Shown here piece by piece: positions 32,062 to 42,119 of a stretch of 45,117 nucleotides of DNA (position 1 is its first letter; each line of letters starts with the position of its first letter). Both the position numbers and the translations under genes were made by a program. The DNA is from Chlorokybus atmophyticus (taxonomy: Eukaryota > Streptophyta > Chlorokybophyceae > Chlorokybales > Chlorokybaceae), in assembly GCA_009103225.1 (NCBI GenBank), contig RHPI01001302.1, positions 1 to 45,117 of the forward strand, read 5' to 3'. Below the pieces are notes generated by a model. It was given only the letters and a program-made list of their open reading frames with translations. It did not search any database and had not been told where the DNA came from.

Positions 32062-33116
32062 AAATCTGCAACTCCTTAAAATGTTGCAACGACTGCAGCT
32101 TTGGTATGTTGTTAAGCTTATTAAAATCCACCAATTTTTTCAACTGTTGCAAGCAATCGACTTCTTGGATACCTCAATCAGATTTATGTTGTGACACATC
32201 CAGCACTTCGAGGTGATGCAATTCCCACAGCTTAACAACTGGCCATGATGCCAAACACATGTTGCACAGAATCAATAGCGGAGGTCCTTCATCTTGCACA
32301 CCTGTAGCAAAGGAAGCTGATGAGCGACGCAGCATGGGAAGGGGGAAGGGGGCATAAGCCCCCAATGCACTGACGCAGGTGCACTGATGCAGGAAAGATG
32401 CGCATTTACGACCAGCTGTTGCTCATATACCCCAACCTGCAGTACTATTCGTACATTGCTAGCATTGCACGCCCCTCACCTGCTGTAACAAGCCTTCTGG
32501 GTTGCAATCGACATCATATTGAGCGCTAATGCTTGAGTTTCGGGAGCTCTATACTGGGAATGGCACGCAAGTTGTTGCAAAAGTGCAAGCTAAAGAAAAG
32601 CAGATGTGGCAGAATTAAACAATCTACTGTGGGTGCTGTGAGGGACGTCAAGGAGACGCAATAAGCGAGATCCAACATCTACAATAGGCATGAGATTAGT
32701 GGCATACTTGCATGCATGCAGATGCAGGCAGTGAAAGTTGCATCTGCAGGTTTGTAAACTTATTGCTGTCCGGCAGGACGACAAATCTACCGCAACGTAT
32801 CAACACCAGCGAGGGCAGCTGTAGACAAAATGAACCAGGACAGCGTGTTATTGTAGCTGCCAAGCATGAATAAGAATATTTCATATTTCATTCCGTTTTA
32901 CAACTTACCAGGATATTTGCCTTCGCATCTCAGCGCATCTCAAAACTGCCAAAGGACAAGTCCAAAGCATAAAGCTTGTTGTGTACTGCTCCTTTGGTCA
33001 CTTTGTCAGGTTGAGGAGAATCGATTGTCACACTGTGTCGGGCCGCTACAGGGAAAGACGTGCTTGCTAGTCCTGTTGCTGCAACATGTTGTAACCTGTA
33101 GCAAAAGTAAAAGATA

Positions 33117-34122
33117 ACCCAGCTTGTATGGCGAGGAGTGCTTGGTGGAGCTGCTCCGCTGTCGCTAAATCACACGGACACGTGGAGGCAGTGTCCTCCT
33201 TAGTGTACATGCTGTGCTATAGGACACACAATCACCAAGCCACCCCCCTGGCGTTTCTGGGGAGGTTCCAGCTCCAGAGCTCAGTTGTTAACGCAGGTGA
33301 GGAGGACCGTTGGCGCGGCAATCGTCGCACCAGTACTCCTCCATGGGTATGCGTCCAATGGGGGCTCCAGACAATAGCAATGCAGGCCCATGTTGCAGCC
33401 ACCGCAGAGCATCATGAGTGCGTCGTCGCCGGCGCTGCCGCATCATTCACAGCGTGTGCTGCAGGCGGGGCGAGGGTGCTGGATGCGCGCAAAGCCTGCT
33501 ATGTAAGGAAGGTGACATGGCGCGCAGTTCACCATGTTGTCTTTCAACCTCTCGCCATTTTTACCGAGGCGGTCCAGCACTCTTATGGGGTACACCTTGA
33601 GTACCTTGTGGACGGTGCGGCCCACGGAGGTGTCAAGCGTGTCTTTGGTGGCTGCCATGCGGTAGGCAAAGCCCCCTGCTTAAAACCGTCGTTGGCGCTC
33701 CTTGTAGAAGCCGCTCCGCACGCGCTCGTAGCGCAGGGTGTCGCGGTGCTGTGTGATGCGCAGGTTGGTGAAGGCCATTGGGACGGTGTGCTCGAACAAC
33801 GTGGCCCGTGTGGTAATGTCGTGGTGCATCCAGTTGAGATCTTAGAGGTTATTCACCACACGATCTACTTCTTGCTGTGCACGAAAGGGAAGCAATAGCG
33901 GACGCACGAACAGCAGGTAGTAGGGGCTGTACTCGCGCGGAGCCGCCTTCTTTAACAATTGGTATCCAAGGGCCACCCACGGAAGGTGGTCGTCCCAGGT
34001 GTTCTTCTCATACTCCAGCACGTACTTGTGGAGTGCCTTCTTGATAGTCTGTACTGTCCGCTCGGTGAGACCGTCGGCTTGGGGGTGGTCACGCGAAGTG
34101 CGACGGTAATCAATGTAGCATC
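33117..34122 (-). pseudogene. Second PHD-type gypsy remnant: integrase end and PHD finger
   Basis: The minus strand aligns with the end of the gypsy element at 21.7-22.5 kb from within the integrase core through the PHD finger to about 170 bp past the reading end at TAA 33288-33290. It has CAG CAA (Gln Gln) where the larger copy has CAA TAG. It carries TAA for the Gln of RRFQAG, TAA in NNL-x-D, TGA before the second PHD Cys and a 1-bp loss in the PHD region. No DNMT or reverse transcriptase sequence accompanies it. Confidence 0.8.
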
Positions 34123-35073
34123 ACCTGTAGAAATGGCCCCCCAACAGCCTGGCTTGGACCAACTTGGTTTAAGATTCAATTGTAACTTGATTGGGTATCT
34201 AGTAGCAACCGAGTACTGATTTCTACCTCTTTTCTTGCCTTAGTCACAACTTAGTTTGAAATTCAGCTGCCATTAAGATGCAACAGAAGGCGTGCATTAA
34301 ATTCGGTATCCGTCTGTTCTTGAACTTAATAGTGGCCAAATCCCGCACTAATTGCTGGATAGATCATGCATTAAGAACATTGATCTTAATACTATGCAGT
34401 GGTTGTTTACCTCTACATCCTCAATAATGTTTTAACCTTGGTGGGCACTTTGCAGTGGATCAGGTGTCATTATTTGTTGTTTCTAATCGGTTGTTTTGTC
34501 CACATCCTTCTCTTTGTGATTAATCTGGTTAGCGTTAAGTTTGTGATTAGCTTACACCTTCACATTGTGTGCTCTCTGGATTCGTCAAAAGCTTTTAGCC
34601 GTAGTCTATACGAAGAGTTTCATTTGCTAAGATCACAGTCTTTAACATTCATGCCAGATATACAAAGTTTCGGTTGCGGTATGCACGAAGTGTGGCAGTT
34701 GCACACAACCTGAGTCCCAAAGCTTTATGCTAGATCCTGAACAAAGTGTGGGTTGCGGTATGCACGAAGTGTCGCAGTTGCACACAATCTGTGTTTCAAG
34801 CCAGATCCTGAACAAAGTGTTGTATGCATCTGTTGATAATGCATGGTTGCGTGCGTACACAATGCATGTGGTGATAATGGTAGATGATGTGCAATGCTGA
34901 AATTCAAATGCAGAATCAACCAGTTCTAGGCTAGCATCTAGCTAACTCAGCATTGCAATCAGCAACAATGCTGCTACTGAAGAGACTCCTGTGGCTAACA
35001 ATGTGCTAGCCCAACAACCTCCGAACCATGCTCCCTTTTCCCCCTCCGCAACGTCACTTCCTCGCTCACCTAC
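34123..35073. other. AT-rich stretch with a short tandem duplication
   Basis: No supported gene. At about 34665-34820 a unit of roughly 80 bp containing GGTTGCGGTATGCACGAAGT and ending AGATCCTGAACAAAGTG occurs twice. Confidence 0.5.
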
Positions 35074-37441
35074 CTTTTCCGGTTCTGGCTGCTGCTCTTT
35101 TGCTTGCCACCTCCCGCCTTCTTTGCAGCAGTCTTCTTGCTCTCATCTCCAATCAGGTTGGCAGGCCAGCGCAAGTCATCTCCTGCCTCAACTTTCCCAC
35201 GTCCGTAAGATCACGTCATCACTCCATGTGTGGCCCACATTTGCACCAGCAGTTAGCTTCAGCAAGCTCTTACCTTGCACCATTGTCACCAGCTCATCAC
35301 CACCGCGCTTGAATGATATTGGCAGACTCGCTGCTGGAGGTGTGTTAACCTTTCCATCTACCACGCGCGGTGCTTGGGTGATGATGTGGTGCACCTGCAC
35401 CACAACATTGCCCTTCCCAATGTTGGTGTCCTGGAACTCTGCGTCGGGGTCTACCAGGTTCACGGTTGCGTGGGCTACCGAATAGATGCTGTCCTCCACG
35501 AACAACCTCACCGACTTCCCGCTGTCAAGTAGCTTCCCGTGCATGTTGACTACCTGCAAATGAAGACTAGCTCGAGTCAGTTTACGCCTTTGCACACACC
35601 AGCTTGCCAGCGCCCTTACCTCGTCGCAGTCCTCATTCTCCGCGTCATTGTTGTCGTCTTCGCTGCTGGCCTCCTTGTCGCTCTCGCTGCTTTTTTCGTC
35701 TTCGCTACTGTCTTCTTCTTATTCATCGCAGGAGCTGCCGCTGGCTGCTGAAAACTCTTACTGCGGATCACACAAATTGTGTATGAAAATGCGTGGCCCG
35801 CGCGCGTGTGGGAGTCAGCAGCTGTGCGGCACTTGTGCGAGCTCACATTACTGCGCTGACTCTTCTTGTGTTTCTTGCTTTTCTTTAGAGCCTTGCCCTT
35901 CTTCATACGCCTCTCCTCACTCCTTTTCTTCATGTTCTTCCTCCTCTCCTCCTCCTCCTGCTGCTGTTTCTTCTTCTTCTCCTTTGCAGCCTGCTCTGAG
36001 ATGTAAGTAATTAGCAGACCATTCAATTACAGTTTTTGTTGACTTATGTTACCTGAGCAGCTTGTGTTCTTACTGGCGTAGTCGTAGGGCTCGCTTTTAC
36101 TGCAGCTGTTGCTCCATCCTGCAGCAACATGTCATCTACTCATCTGTTACGAGCTTGCACAGCCTCAAAGCTTCCCCCAGTTCAACCTATGCACCAGTAG
36201 CCGCCTGCCACTGGTTGCCTGAGCCTTCACCGGAATTCCTTACAGAAGAGGAAGGTGCCGACTTGTTGCTGCCTTTCCCAGAGTCTCTCAAGCATTTCTT
36301 GCAGGCCTCCTCCTCTGCCTCTTGTTCTGTGCACGTCAACTACTAGTTGAGGTATTTGTACCACAAGGAGACACACACACACGCGCGTGCACTGGGCTGT
36401 TTACCGGCTAAGGTCTTCAAGAGTTGTTTCGCAGCAAATAACTGCAGGGTTGACCGTGCATACATTGTCATCAGAAGATCACCTTGACAAGCAGAGCTGC
36501 AAAAGATCTACCACCTTGTTCGGATGTCTCTTCAGCTCATTGAGGGTCGCCAACATGTTCTTTTTTTTTCCTTGTATTGCCGATTTTGCTCCTTCTTCTT
36601 TTCGCGATACTCAGGTTCACCCAATCCTTCGTGGTTTGGCAGAAAGTCCTGAACCTACCTCGGACCTGCACCATGACCAGTTACAGGATGACCAGTTACA
36701 TGATAACTATTTACGTTAACCAAGTTCATTTTCCAGCCATGCAGTAGTCTGTCAACATCATCTTGCTAGCTGAATTTCACAAAGGTCACTGCGTTGCTGC
36801 TTGATGCAGTCACTCACTGACTTAAGGCAACAGAGCTGTTACCTTTTTAGTAGGCGTCCGGGAGATAGAGCTTGAGCATAGCCACTGCAAGTTGGTAGTT
36901 GAGTGGCGGCTGCTCCCATTGATTCTTCCTAAAACGCAGCCCAACATCTCTTGCAATCCGCCTCTTCTCCTGCAAAATGTCGGCTGTCCTTTCTGCAATG
37001 GTCATATGCCGACCTCGCCATGAGTACTCCATCATCATCTGCAATCAAAATTGAAGTCGTGCTGGTGCGCTTCTGTGCTGAGCATGCAGTGCTTAAATGC
37101 TTCAGTACATTGCTGTAGTGCTTTGCATGCTTCTACTATAGTCCTTTGCATGCTTCTATTACAGTTGGGTGCATGCTTTAGTGCTTTGCATGCTTCTACA
37201 AGTGCATGCAAGGCTGCCACCAAAGAAACACATGCTGAAACATTGCCTTTGTTGGCTGGAGAGCCAAGCTCATGGTCCTGATTGCGGCAGCTACATGGTT
37301 GTCTGCAGCATGCCAGTTGTCATGCAGCTGCTCCTCAGAGGGTTCGCCTTCTTGGCCAAAGTGGGGTTCCATAATGTGGATCGGCATCCAGGGGTTCTCC
37401 GGTGGTTCATTGTCCGTGGACCTGCTGGCTTCTCCTGACAT
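35074..37441 (-). CDS. Spliced gene of unknown function with acidic and basic low-complexity domains
   Basis: Putative start at 37441 (MSGEASRSTDNEPP). Exons, minus strand: 37441 to about 37220; 37038-36843; 36626-36483; 36391-36053; a Lys-rich exon ending near 35850; 35747-35620 (acidic, SSEDEKSSESDKEASSEDD); 35553-35274 (GKLLDSGKSVRLFVEDSIYS); 35182-35074 (DDLRWPANLIG). Phases agree at most junctions; the third exon needs one more A in a run of nine, and the junction into the Lys-rich exon does not fit. In-frame TAA occurs in the second exon (36847-36849) and the acidic exon (35719-35721), and several TAA/TAG in the 36.1-36.4 kb exon; no TGA. The last two exons loosely recall the DUF8039 domain of plant transposon proteins (weak). 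End unresolved. Confidence 0.5.
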
Positions 37442-37972
37442 TCTTGCTACCCTTCACTAGTGCTCTTCTCAAAACCCCAAGACCCGCTGCCAACAACCTC
37501 ACCGCCCGCAACCACACCACCAACAACCTAACCGCCCCTGCCACTGACCACATCTACCGCAGCTGAAAGCTTTACGTGCAGCTCGAAGCTACTCTCGCAG
37601 CTCCCGCAGCTCCCGCAGACAAACCGTGTGTTGCATCGTTAGATTGGACGATCAGCAGCAAAAACTCCAAATGGTGACCGTCCAATTGCTCACGCAGAAA
37701 CCGCACAACTCTACTCTACTATATTCTACTCTACTCTCAAGTGCGGACACAACTTGTGCGGCAGTTAGCACTTGCCGCGTGTCACATATGGCTAAAAGGT
37801 GACAGCTGAAGTTTCGTTTTGAGTTTTCAATGTCCAATGCTGCACATGCTTTTTAGCATACCCTATGCCCAATGCTGCATTGCCAAGTAGGTTAAGTTAC
37901 TGTACAAGCACACCCGAACATCCGCCTACTTTGACACGGCGGTGGCGGCGGTGGTGGTAGTTTTGCTGAAAG
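37442..37972. other. Intergenic stretch with simple repeats
   Basis: Holds CCGCAGCTCCCGCAGCTC-type repeats (about 37595-37620), a TCTACTCTAC microsatellite (about 37708-37740) and GGCGGTGGC repeats (37937-37958). It separates two divergently transcribed genes and may contain both promoters; no clear promoter motif is visible. Confidence 0.45.
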
Positions 37973-38674
37973 ATGGACCCCCCTGTACCCATGCGCACCA
38001 TGACTGAGGCATTAACGGAGGCGCTCCTCGCAGTTGGGCATCGATTGGTGGGACTGGGTCAGGTCTTGACACAACCGTGGAACGGCTATGTAGACTCTGG
38101 CGATGCTCGCTATCATCAGGTATCTTTCTCGCTATACATGGTGTGAGTTGCGTGCGCTATGTCACTCTGCATGCTGCTGACTATGCATGCCACTATGCAT
38201 GTGCCATACTGTTGCGCATTGTTTGTACATGCGTATGCCTTGTGTGCGATTTGGGTTGAGTTTGCCTGCGGAGTGTGCATATGTTTGTCCTGCTATGATA
38301 GGAACGCCTATATATGTGCACAGCTCTGATTGCTACCATGCAACACACTTGCGCGTTACATGCTGTGCATGTCATGCCATGCTACTGCCTGAATGCGTGT
38401 CCAACTCATGTCTATAACAATAGAGGCGCTGCCTATGCATTGCATCAACTTCTGGCGCACGTTTATAAATGAATGCGATGCAACATGCGAGTTAACCTGT
38501 AAACTTGTTTGTCAGGTCCAGTTATGCAATTGGGAGCTTTTAAGTCGTGGAATTGTTCATCAGGCACCCGCTGCGATTGCAGCTACAGTACAAACCGGTG
38601 TGTATGTGGCAGTCTCCGTGCATGAGAACACTCCATCGCTTCCTGATGCGCCTCTTCCTACTCACTATCATTGA
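37973..38674 (+). CDS. Small two-exon gene of unknown function (about 101 residues)
   Basis: Exon 1 37973-38119 from ATG (MDPPVPMRTMTEALTEALLA) ends CATCAG|GTATCT. Exon 2 38516-38674 follows the acceptor TTGTTTGTCAG and ends at TGA. Both junctions are phase 0. It has a short helix-prone N-terminus (LTEALLAVGHRLVGLGQVL) and VQTGVYVAVSVHE. No family is recognised and the protein is short, so the call rests on splice sites and frame alone. Confidence 0.4.
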
Positions 38675-39641
38675 CTCGGGCATATGGCGCTGCTGGCCTG
38701 CGCGCTGTGATTAAGTGCGACAACAATATTGCTATACGCTGGAGTGTGTTTACTGGCTCCCAAGTCCCTGCACCTGGTGCAACGCCCGGTACCAGTCTCA
38801 CACCAACTTGTAATGGAGTTTTCCCTACTCGCGACCCGCCTAGTGAACTTAGTGACTCTAGTGACTCGTCCCAACATCGCAATATGTTTTCCCTGCCGGC
38901 CGACTATATACTGGCAACGGCCGTGCACCTGAGGACGCTAATTTAGACTGTTGTGGCTCAGGCCACCTGTAATCTTGATACAGGGACCTAATAGTAACTT
39001 TCGTTACTGTAAGGCCCTTTTTGTTACAAATTAGTCTTTAACAGTTGACTTTGCCTAACTAACAGGCGCCTGTTAGTTACCTATCAGGCTCTATCAGGTG
39101 ACTTTATATAATTAACAGGCACCTGTTAGTCACACACTAGGCCTTAACAAATGACTTTGTGTAATTTACAGGCAACTGTTAGTTACACATCAGGCCTTAT
39201 TAGGTGACTACAACTAATCAACGGGCACCTGTAAGTTACACATCAGTCTTACCTAGGTGACTCAGCCTATGTGACAGGCACCTGCAGGTTACACACCAGT
39301 CCAGCGCAGGCGACTAAGCCTAATTCACAAGCACCAACTAGGTAATTATCGTCAAAATAAGGCATTCTTCAACAACTGAAGATGACCAATGCCTAACTGT
39401 CGTCATATGTATTTGCATAGCTTGACTACACGCGACTGTCACTGACTTCCAGCATTGTTATGTGCCCGTGCTGTGTACATGTACCTGAAATGTGTACAGT
39501 GTCTCTCAGTCACTTGCCAAGGCTTGTGGTTCGATGACGTGACTCGAATGCAGTTCTGTTGTATATCATAGGGATGCAAGTATTGATGTGCATGAGCATA
39601 TTGACGATTGACTGAGCTGGTTTAAGATGCACAACACTCAG
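38675..39641. other. Noncoding stretch containing a tandem array
   Basis: No gene is supported. The 53-bp array at about 39008-39345 is the main structure; the flanks are unremarkable. Confidence 0.5.
39008..39345. repeat. 53-bp tandem array with palindromic core
   Basis: At least six units with cores at 39061, 39114, 39167, 39220, 39273 and about 39326, a constant spacing of 53 bp. The core of the first unit, AACAGGCGCCTGTT, is a perfect 14-bp palindrome; later units diverge progressively (AACAGGCACCTGTT, GACAGGCACCTGCA). Confidence 0.85.
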
Positions 39642-41995
39642 TCACAAGAGCCTTGTAGCTATGTACACTACCAGCTAAACGGACTACCAACTGCGCTACA
39701 GCTCCTCTCCATCATCGCTGGTCTCGTCATTACGGAACAAAGCACCACGCGCTGGGGCCTGTGGAGGAGACGCCGGAGCTTGCTCTTCCTCCTCAAACGG
39801 TTGTGCCAGCCAATCAAATGCCGCTTCCGCCTCAGCGAGCGGGTCACGAGCTGCTGTCTCTTGCGGCCGGCGCCGATTGGGATCTTTCACGTATTCGACA
39901 CAAGATGCAGTGCGGCGTTTCACAAGGGTGAATGGCTGGAGGGCTGCGTACCATTGCCTCATCTCCCGCTTCATTGACATGATCATGGTGTTGATTTCGC
40001 TGAGGTACTCTTCATGTGTGTCTATGCTGGCAGCTAGGAGAGGGTCTCCATCCTTGCCCTTTAGGATGCGCTCCACCTGCGTAGTTTACAGGCATGTCTT
40101 AGTGGCATCGAAAGCCACTATTCACTGCAACGCGTCTGCAAGCCTGTAGTTTGGGGCTACAGCGTTCCTGAATTGCTAATGATGGAGTTCAGAGTGCTCA
40201 CCGTAAGCAACAGGTATGCGAGGTGGTTGACTGTCAGCTGCCGGCGACCAGGTGTAGTGACGGCGTATGACCAGCATTACACGATCATTTGCCAGATGAT
40301 GGGATTGCCCCATTCATGGATGTATCTCCTCCGCTCCGGGTCTGCAGTGTCGGTCACCCCAAATCTCCGCCATGACTTGTCTGCGACAGTCATACCGACA
40401 AGGCATTAGTCACGAAATAGATAGTTCAAGTTGAGCCTGCACCAGGCTAGAATAGTGCCTGTGACTTACTTTGGAGCGCGTTGCGCATCTGGGCTTTTTG
40501 GGTCTCGGGGTCCATTAGGGCGTCGATGTGCCTGATTGAATCGGTTACAATAGGCGAGATGAGTACGTGTGTATGGAGGCTGAGTAAGAAGGCAGTGTTG
40601 CATAGCAGACATGGTGGTGAGGGACCCAACTCACTTGCGCTTGTTGCTGTTAAACAGTGTCCACTTGTACTCCTTCTCAAGGACATGCTTGATCTTGGTG
40701 ACGTTCTCAGACCGGACCTGCGTAGCTTTCTTCAGGGCGACACTCCAGTGGAAGGGGCACTCCTTGGGAGTCCAGTACACCTCATAGAACTTGGCCGCAT
40801 CGGCCTCGTCGTCATGGTCGAAGCCAACTACCTGTCACGGGCAGGTTGGTCAGTGTCACGGTGCAGTGCGGTCATGAAGCATTCACAGCACCTGACACAT
40901 GACGTTACGAATAGTGTCCTCCTTGGGATAAACGTGGCTCTCTACCCAGTGGCCGTTTATGATTTCAACGACGGCATCTCGCAAATGCTGTCCACAGAAG
41001 AACAATCCGTTACACACATACACACAGTGTCACAGTGTCACACAGTGCTTACCTCGTTGCCAATCTTCCACTTGCTTGGGGAAGGGTTGCTGACGGCCGA
41101 GGTTGCCACGTCACGGCCAAATGCGTTTGGGTTGGGGGTTCCAATCGACCCTCTGCAAGCACAACCACATGAGTCATGCTGCCAGCCATGAAAGATGCAA
41201 CCCTCACAGTTGCAAAAGAAGAACAACGTGCACAGTGTATCCAGAACGCATGCAGTGAGTCACTGTGCTAGTCATGATAGAAGCAAGCATCCAAGTTAGA
41301 AGTTGAGCAAGAAGCAACGTGCACAGTGCATCAAGAACGCATGCAGTCTAGCTTGCCCTTGCGACTGCGGTGTCAGGTGGAGTTGTTGTGATGTGCTGGG
41401 CGTTAGCGCGGGGTCTTGCTGCGATTGGTTGGCGACGGTTGCCTGGTTGAACACTGGGGGCAATGTGGACAACTGGCGCCGACCTCCACGACGAGGTGCA
41501 CTTACGGATGGACCACGAGGCATCTCTCCAACTGATAGTCGGGTGCCGCCTGTTTAGCTGTAAGTGGCGCTGCCGCCTCCAACGCTGCCGCCGCCGGTTG
41601 GCCCGCCCGAATGTATGAGGCGCGAAAACGAAAATGAGGCGGTTTTGAACGTCTAGAGTCCCGCACTAGAGTCGCACTTGTAGTGCGTCCTTGCTCCTAT
41701 GGTTGATGGTACGACTTATGCATTCGTGCCATGCATGCTTCGTACAACCATTGTTACCAATGGTTGTGTCGTAACATTTATGGTACGACAGAGGCATCTC
41801 TCGTCCAACCCCAGCGATTGCCGTACAATGGCTCTGTCGTACCATCCATGGTACGACAGAGGCATTGCTCGATCAGCCCAAATGGGAGTTAGCATGCACT
41901 CACCCAAACACGCTTCATTGATGGCCGGATGATGGCACGCAGGGGCACCAGGTCGATGACGGGTCGAATGTCAGGCTTGATGGGCCTGGGTTCGA
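39642..41995 (-). CDS. Eight-exon gene of unknown function, all splice phases consistent
   Basis: Exons: about 41995-41904, 41549-41506, 41152-41053, 40987-40892, 40831-40635, 40531-40470, 40380-40202, 40076-39642. All seven introns are GT-AG and every phase matches, giving about 420 residues including PSPSKWKIG, RDAVVEIINGHWVESHVYPK, FYEVYWTPKECPFHWSVALK, KSWRRFGVTDTADPERRRYI, EYLSEINTMIMSMKREM and an acidic FEEEEQ tail. Exon 7 contains an in-frame TAA (40277-40279) between QMIV and CWSYAV. The frame ends at TAG 39696-39698 under the standard code or TGA 39642-39644 if TAR is Gln. I do not recognise the family. The 5' end is unresolved: a possible first acceptor abuts the first exon of the divergent OTU gene. 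Confidence 0.65.
41832..41861. repeat. Perfect 14-bp inverted repeat in an intron
   Basis: CTCTGTCGTACCAT, two bases, then its exact complement. Located in the first intron of the minus-strand gene; related GTACGACAGAGGCAT fragments lie 60 bp upstream. Confidence 0.8.
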
Positions 41996-42119
41996 CTAGG
42001 AGGCGGAGGACCAGGAGTCGGAGGAGGCGGCGGCGGCGGCGGCGGCGTGGCACATCTTGCGAGAAGTTGTGGTCGTAAGAGTTCAAGCAGCGAAGCCAGC
42101 TACTACCGGTCGCCACGTC

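Larger units (their letters stand above)
30695..33116. other. Stretch without a supported gene
   Basis: Contains poly-C tracts and AT-rich DNA. A minus frame at 30734-31120 has a coding-like end (VDHACSGFSTQQLAHEYY, YIGSYLDQAAYLAWARRH) that could be an exon, but I see no supporting splice sites. Nothing else is convincing. Confidence 0.4.
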
